This document shows, piece by piece, positions 31,658-40,992 of a stretch of DNA of 64,000 bases. Source of the DNA: Caulobacter sp. Root655 (lineage in GTDB: Bacteria > Pseudomonadota > Alphaproteobacteria > Caulobacterales > Caulobacteraceae); the NCBI RefSeq assembly GCF_001427665.1, contig NZ_LMHC01000023.1, positions 532,024 to 596,023 of the forward strand, written 5' to 3'. A program made the translations under genes and the position numbers. The notes beneath the pieces were generated by a model, which ran no database searches, was not told the origin of the DNA, and worked only from the letters and a program-made list of their open reading frames with translations. The stretch's first letter is position 1. Every line of letters starts with the position of its first letter.

Positions 31658-33262
31658 TCACGCGGTGCGCACCCGGGCGTGGATCTTGCCGATCTGCTGC
31701 CAGGCCGACTCGATGGCCCCGGCCTGCCAGCCGCCCAGATAGCTGAGGTGCTCGCCGGCCAGGTAGACCCGGCCGTCGGGCTCGCACAACACCGGATAGG
31801 CCTCCTTGCGCCCCTGCTCGCCCCACTCGGCCCAGCCGCCCAGATTGAACTCGGCCAGGTGCCAGCAGAACGAGAAGGCGGTCTCGAAGTTCTCGGCGTA
31901 TTCCGGGAACACCTTCTGGCCGGCGGCGACGGCGAAGGCCGCGCGGTCGGCCGGGGTCTTGGCGCTGATCTTGGCCGCCTCGCCACCGAACGCATAGAAG
32001 CCCAGCAGCACGCCCTTCTGGCTCTGCCAGCCGGTGGACGGCAGGGTGATGGTGTTGATGCCGGGCATGTCGTTGTAGATGTGGCCGCCGTAGATGTGGT
32101 GGTTCTCTTCCCAGAACCGGGTCTTCATCTGCAGGCCGATTTTGTTGACCGGCGCATAGGCCACGCCCGACATCGCCGCCTTGAATGGCTTGGAGAAGTC
32201 GGCGTCGATGCCCTTCAGCACGCTGAGCGGGATGGTGCAGACGCAGTAGTCGGCGGTGATGGTGTCCTGCTCGCCGAACTTGTCGGTGTAGGTGACGGTC
32301 ACGCCCTTGGGGCTCTGCTTGATCTTCTGGACCACGCAGGAATAGCGGATCAGGCTGCCGACGCGCTTCTCGAAGCCCTTGGCGATCTGATCCATGCCGC
32401 CGATCGGCTGCAGCATCGTGCGCTGCTGCTCGTAGCCGCTGACCGAGGTCAGCACATGCCAGGCGCCCGAGTGCAGCACGTCGGTCAGGCTGTAGGGGAC
32501 CGAGGGCTTGCCCGGCCCCGGATCGACCCCCGCCCCCGGATGCACCGCGAAGCCGCGGCCTTCGGTGCCGGTATAGGTCAGGTCGGTGGCCGAAAGCCGG
32601 CCCTCGTTGATCATGTAGGCCACGAACAGGTCGCGGTCCTCCGCCGTCAGGGGCGCGTCCAGCTGGCCCTTCGAGGCCGCCTTGGCGATCATCTCGGCGG
32701 CGTAGCCGCGGGCGTCGGCGGCGATCTCGCCCTTGCGGATCGGCTTGCCCTTCAGCGGGCCCGAGCCCTTCTCGAAATAGACGTAGGCCGCGTCGTTGTC
32801 GTTGACGAAGCTCTCCAACAGCACGCCGAACTGCTTGGTGTAGTGCAGGGTCGAACGGTGGTGATACGGGATCCGCCACGGGCCGTGGTTGATGTAGAGG
32901 CCCTCGTCGAAGTCGCAGGTCTGGGCGTTGCCGTTGAGGTCGGTGTGCTGGAAGCCTTTGCGCGCCGTCTGGCAGCGACCGCCGGCGAAGGACCGGGCCT
33001 CGATGACCTGCACCTCGTAACCGGCCTTGGTCAGCTCGTAGGCCGCCGTCATGCCGGCCAAGCCCGCGCCCAGCACCACGATCTTGGTCCCCTTGCCGCC
33101 ACCTTCGAGGGTGGGGGGCGCGGCCATCGCCGAGGAGAAGCCGAAGCCCAGGGCGTCCATGCCCGCCATCGCCAAGGACACGCCGCCGAAAGCCGCCAGG
33201 CCTTCGAAAAACCGCCGCCGCGTCAGTACGCCACCCGACGCCGCCGCCGATTGATCACTCAT
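31658..33262 (-). CDS. Tat-exported flavin monoamine oxidase family protein
   Basis: A 534-residue FAD amine oxidase. The N terminus has a Tat-like motif (TRRRFFEGLAAFGGVSLAM, about 14-32) so the folded flavoprotein is exported. The dinucleotide-binding motif is VVLGAGLAGMTAAYELTKAG (about 61-80) with the following acidic end IEARSFAGGRC. The C-terminal FAD motif is VYLAGEHLSYLGGWQAGAIE (about 499-518), close to the monoamine/L-amino-acid oxidase consensus. Substrate is unknown. First gene of a three-gene unit with a cytochrome c and an exported RidA protein. Confidence 0.88.
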   Translation of the reverse strand: MSDQSAAASGGVLTRRRFFEGLAAFGGVSLAMAGMDALGFGFSSAMAAPPTLEGGGKGTKIVVLGAGLAGMTAAYELTKAGYEVQVIEARSFAGGRCQTARKGFQHTDLNGNAQTCDFDEGLYINHGPWRIPYHHRSTLHYTKQFGVLLESFVNDNDAAYVYFEKGSGPLKGKPIRKGEIAADARGYAAEMIAKAASKGQLDAPLTAEDRDLFVAYMINEGRLSATDLTYTGTEGRGFAVHPGAGVDPGPGKPSVPYSLTDVLHSGAWHVLTSVSGYEQQRTMLQPIGGMDQIAKGFEKRVGSLIRYSCVVQKIKQSPKGVTVTYTDKFGEQDTITADYCVCTIPLSVLKGIDADFSKPFKAAMSGVAYAPVNKIGLQMKTRFWEENHHIYGGHIYNDMPGINTITLPSTGWQSQKGVLLGFYAFGGEAAKISAKTPADRAAFAVAAGQKVFPEYAENFETAFSFCWHLAEFNLGGWAEWGEQGRKEAYPVLCEPDGRVYLAGEHLSYLGGWQAGAIESAWQQIGKIHARVRTA

Positions 33263-33499
33263 ACGACCCCCGAATTATCCGCCGCGATAGCCGCCCATGA
33301 ACCAAGCGTCCGCGTGCTGATATGTCAGGCCACGGCAGGGGTGGAACAATGCGAAAAACTCGCCAGCCTTATGAGAAGTCCCGGTATGCCGTACCCATGG
33401 GCGCCCATGATGCCGCTTGTATGAAGAGCAGGCGAGGTGAAATTTTACGGCGGAAAAGTGCGTTCCCGACGGCGGAAAATGAAATTGACGAAAAACGCA

Positions 33500-33528
33500 A
33501 AAGAGCCGGGCGCGAGGCCCGGCTCTTT
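33500..33528 (-). terminator. Rho-independent terminator after TonB-dependent receptor
   Basis: AAAGAGCCGGG and CCCGGCTCTTT form an 11-bp stem with a 7-base loop. On the minus strand it is followed by TGCGTTTTT, so it ends the receptor gene whose stop is at 33555. The A-rich other side makes it bidirectional, though nothing on the plus strand needs it. The rest of the gap 33263-33499 shows no gene. Confidence 0.85.
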
Positions 33529-33554
33529 CTCAGGCGAAGTCCTTCCGACAGGGA

Positions 33555-36077
33555 TCAGAAGGCGACGGTCACCCGGCCGTAGTAGTAGCCGCCGTTGATG
33601 CCGAACGGCGAGTAGGTGGGGTATTGGGCCACGCAACCGCCGCCGGAAGCGACGCAGGCGCTCTGGAAGGCGGCGGACAGCTTGTCCGGATACTCGTTGA
33701 ACAGATTGTTGGCGCCGATCGTCGCGGTGACGCCAGCCGGCAGCTTGTAGGAGACCTCCAGGTCGGTGATCGCCGCCGTACCGATCTTGGTGTTGAGCAG
33801 CGGGCCGGTGCCGGGATCCGACAGCGACGAGGATTCGCCGTGGAAGGTCTCGGTCAGGTTCACGGTCAGTTGGCCGTAGCTGTAGAGCGCGTTCAGGCCG
33901 ACCTTGAACTTGGGCGAGGCCTTTTCGAGCAGCGAGGCGGCGTTGCCGGCGAACAGCACCTGGCCGTTCGGGAACGGCACGCTGGGCGTCGACAGCGAGG
34001 CCGGCGGCGCCTTCACCTTGGTGATCTTGGTGGTGTTGTAGTTGCCGCTCAGGGTCCAGTCGACGCGGCCGTAGGCGCCCAGGTCGGTCGGGTACGAGAC
34101 CACGACGTCCACGCCCTGGGTGCGGGTGTCCAGCCCGTTGGAGAAGATGTTGATCCCCGTGCTGGTCACCGTCGGGTCCAGGCTGTTGCCGTTGGCGATG
34201 ATCGCGGCCGTGACCTGCGGCGAGGTCACCACTCCGTTGCGCAGGCCGTAGACCGAGCTGGAGCCGAAGATCCGGTCGCGCAGTTCAATGCGGTAGGCGT
34301 CGATCGTCGCGGTCATCTTCGGAATCGGATGCAGCACGGCGCCGATGCTGTAGTTGCGCGACTTTTCCGGCTTCAGCTTGCCGATGCCCAGAAGGGCGGC
34401 CGCCGCCGAGTTCGGCGCCAGTTGGACGAAGGCCGAGGTCGGCGAGACGTTGGTGGCCGAATAGTAGGATTCGGCCAGGGTCGGGGCGCGGAAGCCGGTG
34501 CTGGCCGTGCCGCGGATGGCGATCATCTCGTTGAAGTCGTAGCGGCTGGTCAGCTTGAAGACGGTGGTGTCGCCAAAGTCGCTGAAGTGCTCGAAGCGCG
34601 CCGCGGCGTCGATCTTCCAGGCGATGACCGGCGAGACCGCCAGGTCGGTATAGGCCGCCCAGTTGGTGCGGCTGTGGCCGCCGGCGTCGGTCTTGGAGAA
34701 GCCCGGATAGGACTGCGAGCCTTCCTTGTAGGTCGAGGCGGCGTCGCCCTGGCCGATGGCATAGGTGTCACGCCGCTGTTCGAAGCCGAAGGCCACGTCC
34801 AGCGGGGTGGCGAGGCCAACCTCGAAGTCCCTGCGCAGGTCGAGGTTGTTGGTCCACTGGGTGGTCAGCCAGCTGCCGGCGTGGAACGAGGTCGGGGTGA
34901 AGCCCTTGGTCGTCAGGGTGGAGGTGTCGGCATAGAGGCTGGCGTTGGCCGAGTCCTCGACGCGAACCTCGATGGAGTCCTTGCCGTAGGTGGCGCTGAG
35001 GTCGACGTCCCAGCCCAGCACCGCGCCCGAGACGCCCAGAGTCATGGCGTAGTCGTCCTCGATGATCCGCTCGCGGGGGCTGAAGCCCAGCGGGAAGGGC
35101 CGGTCGGCCGCGCCCTGCTTGCCCTGGACGCGGCTGTACCGGCGGTAGTTCTCGTAAGCCGAGGCGTCCTTGTGGCCGTAGGTGCCGAACGAATAGACCT
35201 CGAAGTCGGCCGGCAGCGTGATGGCGGCGTTGTAGCCCAGATTGCTGAGCCGGTACTCGGCGTCGCCCGAGATCAGGTTGAGGTTCGGGTAGCCCGGGAT
35301 CTGGCTTTCAACGGCGTTGTTGGCCGCCGAATAGCTGGGGCTGGCCGGGTTGTAGATGCGCTGGTCGGGCAGGCCGCGGTTGCTGAAGCCGTGGTACTTG
35401 GTCTCGGCGGTCAGGTTCAGGTAGCTGTTCTCGGTCGGCGCCATGCCGAGGTTGACCGAAAGGCCGGCGGTCTTGCCGCCGCCATCGAAATATTCACCGC
35501 CGGTGGCCGAGATCGTGCCGCCCGAGGCGCCCTTCTTGAGAATGACGTTGATGACGCCGGCGATGGCGTCGGTGCCGTACTGGGCGGCCGCGCCGTCGGT
35601 CAGCACTTCGATCCGACCGATCGAAGCCATGGGGATGAAGTTGAGGTCGGCCGCGGCCGCGCCTTGATAGGAACCCGAAAGGACGGCCAGGTTGCCGGTG
35701 GTGTGACGGCGCTTGCCGTTGATCAGCACCAGGGCGTGGTTGGGGCTGAGGCCCCGCAGGCGGGCCGAAAGGGTCAGGTTGGCGGCGTCGCCGCCGAAGG
35801 CCTGGGCGTTGAACGACGGCACCAGATTGGCCAGGCCCAGACGCAGGTCGGTCTGGCCGGTGCGCTGGAGCGTCGTGGAATCGACCACCTGCACGGGCGC
35901 GGGGCTGTCGATGACCTTCAGGCCGGTCTGACGGGTGCCGGTGACGATCACCGCTTCCAGTTCGGCGGCCTCGGTCGGTTCGGGAACGTCGGCGGCGAAT
36001 GCATTCGCGCTGCACGCCAAAGCGATGCTGACGGTTGAAATCCCTGCAAGCAGAACATTCCGTGAGCGATTATTCAT
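33555..36077 (-). CDS. TonB-dependent receptor
   Basis: An 840-residue outer-membrane transporter. Signal peptide 1-28 (ending NAFAAD) is followed by a plug domain (about 40-165; ELEAVIVTGTRQTGLKVIDSPAPVQVVD-type TonB-box region and RGLSPNHALVLINGKRRH at about 108-125) and a 22-strand barrel ending in the aromatic YYYGRVTVAF. Plug text VLTDGAAAQYGTDAIAGVINVILKKGASGG-like sequence at 157-185 is typical of the large-substrate (carbohydrate or siderophore) group. It adjoins a GH9/GH20 locus, so an amino-sugar oligomer is a likely substrate, by inference. Confidence 0.93.
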   Translation of the reverse strand: MNNRSRNVLLAGISTVSIALACSANAFAADVPEPTEAAELEAVIVTGTRQTGLKVIDSPAPVQVVDSTTLQRTGQTDLRLGLANLVPSFNAQAFGGDAANLTLSARLRGLSPNHALVLINGKRRHTTGNLAVLSGSYQGAAAADLNFIPMASIGRIEVLTDGAAAQYGTDAIAGVINVILKKGASGGTISATGGEYFDGGGKTAGLSVNLGMAPTENSYLNLTAETKYHGFSNRGLPDQRIYNPASPSYSAANNAVESQIPGYPNLNLISGDAEYRLSNLGYNAAITLPADFEVYSFGTYGHKDASAYENYRRYSRVQGKQGAADRPFPLGFSPRERIIEDDYAMTLGVSGAVLGWDVDLSATYGKDSIEVRVEDSANASLYADTSTLTTKGFTPTSFHAGSWLTTQWTNNLDLRRDFEVGLATPLDVAFGFEQRRDTYAIGQGDAASTYKEGSQSYPGFSKTDAGGHSRTNWAAYTDLAVSPVIAWKIDAAARFEHFSDFGDTTVFKLTSRYDFNEMIAIRGTASTGFRAPTLAESYYSATNVSPTSAFVQLAPNSAAAALLGIGKLKPEKSRNYSIGAVLHPIPKMTATIDAYRIELRDRIFGSSSVYGLRNGVVTSPQVTAAIIANGNSLDPTVTSTGINIFSNGLDTRTQGVDVVVSYPTDLGAYGRVDWTLSGNYNTTKITKVKAPPASLSTPSVPFPNGQVLFAGNAASLLEKASPKFKVGLNALYSYGQLTVNLTETFHGESSSLSDPGTGPLLNTKIGTAAITDLEVSYKLPAGVTATIGANNLFNEYPDKLSAAFQSACVASGGGCVAQYPTYSPFGINGGYYYGRVTVAF

Positions 36078-36444
36078 TTAGTATCCCCTCGTAGCGCTTC
36101 AACGCGCGATTGTTCTCTCCTCCATGGCGTTTCCCGGTAAGCGTGTTCTTGTTATTACACTAGAATACAGACGCAACTCACGGCCACAGCCGCGCACGAA
36201 CAGTTCGTCAGCCCTGAAATTTCTGCAACCGCTTCGATCGCCGTGAGATCGCAAGGTGGTGATTGGAGCCCCAGGCGCCCCTTTGCACGGCGCCTGCCCG
36301 CATTTTTGGGCAGAATGCTGATCACCGACGCGGCGCCGAAACGCCTCGATCCCTCCCGGGTGGGTCCCAAAAATTTGGCCGACCGTCCCAGGGACGACCG
36401 GCCAAATGTCTTCGAGGGCAAGAATCCCGGCTGCGGGATTCGAC
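36078..36444. other. Non-coding gap upstream of TonB-dependent receptor
   Basis: No gene is seen in these 367 bases. They hold an AT-rich stretch (GTTCTTGTTATTACACTAGA, from 36142) that is a likely promoter/regulatory region for the receptor reading leftward. An imperfect inverted repeat (36373-36407, ATTTGGCCG ... CGGCCAAAT) follows, and then the hairpin at 36422-36441. Confidence 0.6.
36422..36441 (-). terminator. Hairpin after GH9 gene
   Basis: GAATCCCG, loop GCTG, CGGGATTC, four bases after the GH9 stop codon, followed on the minus strand by TTGCCC without a long T run. Likely a weak or bidirectional terminator. Confidence 0.55.
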
Positions 36445-38283
36445 CTAGTTCGCCGGGGCGGCGCCCGCCGGCTGGGTCATGGCCGTGGCCGCCAGCAGCA
36501 TCCACGAGGTGTGGGGGATCCACTGCTCGATCCACCGCCAGTTCTGCTCGTCCGGACCGGCGGCGAAGGCGATTCCCCGGCCGGAGTCGCTGTCGGGGGC
36601 GCCGGTGATCCCGTTGGAGATCCCGCCCACCACCATGTCGCCGGCGCTGTCGGCGTGCGGCGGGTTCTTGGCCCCGAACCCGTAGAGCAGGCTCAGGTCG
36701 TAGGGATTGCGCCCCAGGGTCCAGTCGATATTGGCCTGGGCGAAGGTCGCCAGGTCCGGGGCGACGCCGAAGGTCCCGCCGGCTCGCGGATCGGTCGCCC
36801 GGCCGCCGATCACCGCGGCGTAGGACAGCGAGGCCAGCCGCGCGCTTTCGCCCTGCCACCAGTAGCCGGTCTCGTTGACGTGCGGCATGAAGAAGCCCTC
36901 CTGCCGCCCGCCGACCGGCTTGCCGGCCTTGGACATACGGAAGGTCTGGCGCGGATAGTCGTAGGGGTTGGCGACCTTGGCGTTGAGGGCCAGTTGCGCG
37001 GCCAGGCTCTTGGCGATCACCGCCCTGGCCGAAGCGGCGCGGGCGGCGTCGGGCTCGATGTCCAGGTACTCGCCCAGGGCCAGCACAGGGAAGCCGGCGT
37101 CGGCCCCGTGGTAGAACGGCCGGTCGCCGTCGTCGCTGCGGAACCAACCCTCGGGCGTCAGGCGGCCCTCCAGGGCCTTGGCGCGCCGGCGGGCGGCGTC
37201 CAGATAGGTCGGCCTCCCGGTCGAACGGAAAAGCTCGGTGGCGGCCAGCAGCAGCGTGTAGTCGTCGATGATGTTCTCGTGGCCGTCGTCGACATAGCGA
37301 CGGTTGTTGGCCTGGAGGTGCGCGAAGGCCCGCTCCGCATCGGCTTCGTACTGCTCGTCCGAGAACACGCCCTTAACGCCGCTGGCCTTGGACAGCCGCG
37401 CGGCGCGGGCCAGGGCCGCCACCGCCACCGCCCCGCCTTCGCGGGCGGCGGCCTGGTAGTCCTTGGTGTAGACGCCCTCGACCCCGACATAGCCGGTGAC
37501 CACCCGCTCGGCGCCGGGCGTCGCCCAGCGGTCGAAGACGGTCATGTAGAAGTAGCCCTCGGGCGACAGCAGCCGGTGCAGGTAGTCGGCGCCCCACAGA
37601 GCCTCCTCGATCAGCTGCTGTTCCAGCCCGGCCTTGCGGAACCGCTCGGGGGCCATGTCGTGAGCCTTGGCCAGCGACCAGGCGGTGAACGAGGTCTGCT
37701 GGGGATTGAAGAAGTTGGCGTAGGACAGGTGCGACAGGTACTTGCCGTTGTCGCCGCCGGCGTCCTTCCATCCGCCCCAAACGTCGACGACGCGCTTCGT
37801 GCCGTAGACGCGGATCTGGTGGTCGGCCGGTTTGGTGTGGCGGCTGAGCTTGAAATATCTTACCAGCGCTGAAGCCGTGGTGACGAACAGCGCGTCGTCG
37901 ATGACCTTGACGGGCGCCGAGGTCGCCGTGTCACCGCCGATGGCGACCTTCAGCTGATAGGTCCCCTCCGTCTCCACCCCCGAGAAATCGGCCTGGTAAT
38001 ATTGCTTGCCCGCGCCCCATTCGCCGAAGGCCGGCAGCGGCGTCAGGGCGCCGGTCAGGCCGGGCGCGCCGTCCTTGAGCACCGTGAAGGCGCCCGGGGC
38101 GCCATCCTTCAAGGCGAGAGCCGGGCCTGAATATTCGACCACCGCCACCTTGGGTCCGTCGCGCTCCAGGGCGACCTGGTTGAGATGGACCTTGAGCTCA
38201 TCGGCGACAGCGCCACCGGCCAGGGCCGAGCCCGCCATCAGCGCGCCCATCCAGGCCACGAACCGTTTCTTCTTGGCGAGCAT
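36445..38283 (-). CDS. Glycoside hydrolase family 9 protein, exported
   Basis: A 612-residue enzyme. Signal peptide 1-27; an N-terminal Ig-like CelD_N domain (about 30-115, LKVHLNQVALERDGPKVAVV onward); then the GH9 (alpha/alpha)6 barrel. The catalytic base region is DVWGGWKDAGGDNGKYLSHL (about 168-187), where the usual DAGD has one extra Gly (D174, D178). The C-terminal acid lies in RWIEQWIPHTSWML. GH9 is best known for cellulases, but a subgroup hydrolyses chitosan-derived GlcN-beta-1,4 links, and that fits the adjoining GH20 hexosaminidase and ROK regulator better. GGGGGAGGCGTT precedes the ATG at 38283; 25 bases after the GH20 gene. Confidence 0.88.
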   Translation of the reverse strand: MLAKKKRFVAWMGALMAGSALAGGAVADELKVHLNQVALERDGPKVAVVEYSGPALALKDGAPGAFTVLKDGAPGLTGALTPLPAFGEWGAGKQYYQADFSGVETEGTYQLKVAIGGDTATSAPVKVIDDALFVTTASALVRYFKLSRHTKPADHQIRVYGTKRVVDVWGGWKDAGGDNGKYLSHLSYANFFNPQQTSFTAWSLAKAHDMAPERFRKAGLEQQLIEEALWGADYLHRLLSPEGYFYMTVFDRWATPGAERVVTGYVGVEGVYTKDYQAAAREGGAVAVAALARAARLSKASGVKGVFSDEQYEADAERAFAHLQANNRRYVDDGHENIIDDYTLLLAATELFRSTGRPTYLDAARRRAKALEGRLTPEGWFRSDDGDRPFYHGADAGFPVLALGEYLDIEPDAARAASARAVIAKSLAAQLALNAKVANPYDYPRQTFRMSKAGKPVGGRQEGFFMPHVNETGYWWQGESARLASLSYAAVIGGRATDPRAGGTFGVAPDLATFAQANIDWTLGRNPYDLSLLYGFGAKNPPHADSAGDMVVGGISNGITGAPDSDSGRGIAFAAGPDEQNWRWIEQWIPHTSWMLLAATAMTQPAGAAPAN

Positions 38284-38308
38284 AACGCCTCCCCCAAATC
38301 CAGAATGA

Positions 38309-40891
38309 CTATTGAACGACGAAGCTTCGACCGGCCCGCTTGCCGTCGGCCGAGCGCGCCCGCACCTCGACCGGGCCAGAAACGGGCGCGTCCGGGACGT
38401 AGGGCCGCCAGGCTCCGCCCTCGACGCGGTACTCGATCGGCAGGCCCGGAAACTCGACATTGGCGCGCAGCTTGTCGCCCTCGACCACCGCCCCGACGGT
38501 CGGCACGCGATAGGCGACGCCCGCCGCGTCCAGCCGGGCCAGCTCGCGCCCGCCCAGCAGGTTGGCGAAGGCGTTCCAGTCGGCGTCGCGCCGGGCCCGC
38601 TGCGCCGCGTCGAAGGCGCCGGTGGCGCGGCTGTAGCCGGCGCCGGGCGCATAGGGCTCTTCCCAGTCGGCGACATGCCAGGCGCGTTCGGCCAAGGCCA
38701 GCAGGCGTGGATACAGCATGTAGTCGACCTGGGCGTCGGAGCGGATGGTCTCGCTCCACAGCTGGCCTTGCAGGCCGGCGAATCGGACGCCGGGCTTCAG
38801 CGGATGCTCGTCCTTCGAGGCCTGGTCCTTGCCGTGCAGGTCGGTCCACAGCTCGGCGTGGGCCGGCAGGTTCTCGGGCATGAAGTCGAACACCTTGCGC
38901 GTGCCGGTGGCGCGCGAGGGCCAGTCGTAGCCGCGCTCCTTGGGATCGGCCGCGTAGGGGCTGTCGAAGTACAGGACCTCGGGGGTCGAGATCACCACCT
39001 CCCAGCCCTGGTTGGCCTGGAGGTGTGCGCTGGCCGGCCCCTCCCCGCCCAGCGCGCCCCAGTTGTTGGAGTGCACCTGGCCGGGCATGCGCTCGGCCTT
39101 GGCGTGGCTCATGCCGTCGCTCCAGCCTGCCGGGACAACGCCCCTGGCCGCCAGCATGGCCGAGACCCGCTCGATGAAATGACCGCCCAGCTCGGCCGGC
39201 GCGATCCCGGTCTTCTTCTCATAGGCCGCGCAGGCCGGTGAGGCGGTCCAGGCGCCAGGCGTCTCGTCGGCGCCGATGTGGTAGCGGGTCAGGGGCTGGC
39301 CGGCGGCGGCGTGCAGCCGGGCCATCTCGTCCACCACCTTGCCGAGGAAGGCGTAGCTGCTGTCGAGACAGACATTGATGGTGTTGTCGCTGTAGTGCTG
39401 GATGCTGCTGTAGACGCTTTTGTTGGCCGCCTCGCTGAGCAGGTAGCGGCCGGCCTCGGCTTCCGGACGGCCGGTGGCGCGCAGGCGGGCGGCGCGGGCC
39501 TCCATCGCCTTGATCGCCGCCCGCGAATGGCCGGGCATGTCGAAGGACGGGATCACCTGGATGTGGCGCGCCTGGGCCGCCCGGACGATCTGGATGTAGT
39601 CGGCCCGCGAATAGAAGCCGTTGACCGGCGCGCTCGGATCGGGACCCGAGCCCAGTTGCGGGATCAGGCAGGTCCGTTCGGCCAGGTCGTGGCAGCGGCG
39701 CGAACCGACCTGCGTCAGCTCCGGCAACCCCGTGATCTCGACCCGCCAGCCCTCGTCGTCGGCCAGGTGCAGGTGCAGGCGGTTGAGCTTGTAGGCCGCC
39801 ATCTGGTCGAGGATGGCCAGGACCTCGGCCTTGGAATGGAAGTTGCGGGCCACGTCGACGTGCAGGCCACGGAAGGCGAAGCGCGGCGCGTCGTCGATCG
39901 TCAGCGCGGGGACCGAGCGGCGGGCGTCGAGCAGGGCGGTCAGCGAGGCCAGGCCGTTGGCCGCGCCCTCGGCGTCGGACGCCGTCACCTGGATCGCCTG
40001 GGCTGTCGTCGTCAGGTGGTAGGCGCCGGGCGACGGCGTCTTGGCGGGCGTCACCGTGATCTTCAGCGGCGCGCCGCCCTTCGCCTGACCCACCCCGGCC
40101 TTGGCCAGGCGCGACAGGGCGGCCGCGAGTTCCGTGCGTTGCACGCCGGCGAGCGACACGGCCACGCCGCGTGAGAGGTCCAGACTCGCGCCGTTCGGAT
40201 CGAGCCTGGTGCTCAACGGGGTCGGCAGGATCGCGCCGCGCGGGATCGGCCGCACGCTGGCCCCGGCGGCGGCGTTGACCTGATAGAGGCGCGGAGCGGT
40301 GGCCCATACCGTGACGTCGGCCGCCGCGCCGCCGGCCAGGCGGGCCTCGTCGGTGAACGGCGCGACGAAGGCCAGGCTCTCCAGGCCCGTCTCCGGGTCG
40401 ATCACCGGCCGGGTGCTGGCGATGGTCCGCGCGGCCAGGCCGTCGGCCGCCACATAGTAGTTGGGCATCGGATAGAGCTCGGACAGCTGATGACCGTCCA
40501 GGCGCAGGGCGATGCGGATCGGCTGGCCCGGAGCGAAGCCGGCGAAGGCCGCCGTCGGCGTCAGGCGATAGAGGTCGCCGTTGATGTGGATGAGCGCGAA
40601 GAGGTCGCCGCCGGCGTTCTGGATCTTGTCGACGCTGCTGAAATACAGCGACCAGCCAGCCGCCGGGGCCTCGGGCGCCGACAGGGTCAGCTCGGCCAGC
40701 ATGCAGGATGGGTTGGGCGCGCAGGCCGTGGCGGCGGGCCGGTTGTCGAGCACCTTGTAGCCGACCTTCAGGGTCGCGGCGAACCGGTCGAGTTGCGCCT
40801 GGGTCGGCTGGGCCAGGGTCCCGCCCGCGCCCAACAGCATCGCCAAGGCCGCGCTCGCGCCTAGCCAGGTCCGCGTCTGTCGTTTCCTCAC
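38309..40891 (-). CDS. Beta-N-acetylhexosaminidase, GH20, exported
   Basis: An 860-residue chitobiase-type enzyme that removes terminal GlcNAc from chito-oligosaccharides. Signal peptide 1-28; an N-terminal carbohydrate-binding CHB_HEX domain (about 30-190); GH20b domain (about 200-340); catalytic TIM barrel from FAFRGLHVDVARNFHS (about 345) with LNRLHLHLADDEGWRVEI and the catalytic pair D542-E543 in YHIGADETPGAW; and a C-terminal beta domain. The architecture is that of Serratia chitobiase. 25 bases upstream of the GH9 gene and ~100 bases after the receptor gene. Confidence 0.95.
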   Translation of the reverse strand: MRKRQTRTWLGASAALAMLLGAGGTLAQPTQAQLDRFAATLKVGYKVLDNRPAATACAPNPSCMLAELTLSAPEAPAAGWSLYFSSVDKIQNAGGDLFALIHINGDLYRLTPTAAFAGFAPGQPIRIALRLDGHQLSELYPMPNYYVAADGLAARTIASTRPVIDPETGLESLAFVAPFTDEARLAGGAAADVTVWATAPRLYQVNAAAGASVRPIPRGAILPTPLSTRLDPNGASLDLSRGVAVSLAGVQRTELAAALSRLAKAGVGQAKGGAPLKITVTPAKTPSPGAYHLTTTAQAIQVTASDAEGAANGLASLTALLDARRSVPALTIDDAPRFAFRGLHVDVARNFHSKAEVLAILDQMAAYKLNRLHLHLADDEGWRVEITGLPELTQVGSRRCHDLAERTCLIPQLGSGPDPSAPVNGFYSRADYIQIVRAAQARHIQVIPSFDMPGHSRAAIKAMEARAARLRATGRPEAEAGRYLLSEAANKSVYSSIQHYSDNTINVCLDSSYAFLGKVVDEMARLHAAAGQPLTRYHIGADETPGAWTASPACAAYEKKTGIAPAELGGHFIERVSAMLAARGVVPAGWSDGMSHAKAERMPGQVHSNNWGALGGEGPASAHLQANQGWEVVISTPEVLYFDSPYAADPKERGYDWPSRATGTRKVFDFMPENLPAHAELWTDLHGKDQASKDEHPLKPGVRFAGLQGQLWSETIRSDAQVDYMLYPRLLALAERAWHVADWEEPYAPGAGYSRATGAFDAAQRARRDADWNAFANLLGGRELARLDAAGVAYRVPTVGAVVEGDKLRANVEFPGLPIEYRVEGGAWRPYVPDAPVSGPVEVRARSADGKRAGRSFVVQ

Positions 40892-40992
40892 GTCGGGCCC
40901 TTTCGTCGGTGGCTCCGGCAGATTCTGGAAAAGGTGGGAGGACGGCCCACAAGAACGCCGTCCTCCCGGTTCTGACGATTAAGGGAGGAACG

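Noticed and set aside
36155-37147. 330-codon minus-strand frame overlapping the GH9 gene
   Set aside because: Out of frame with a gene that has clear GH9 signatures on the same strand; no family match.
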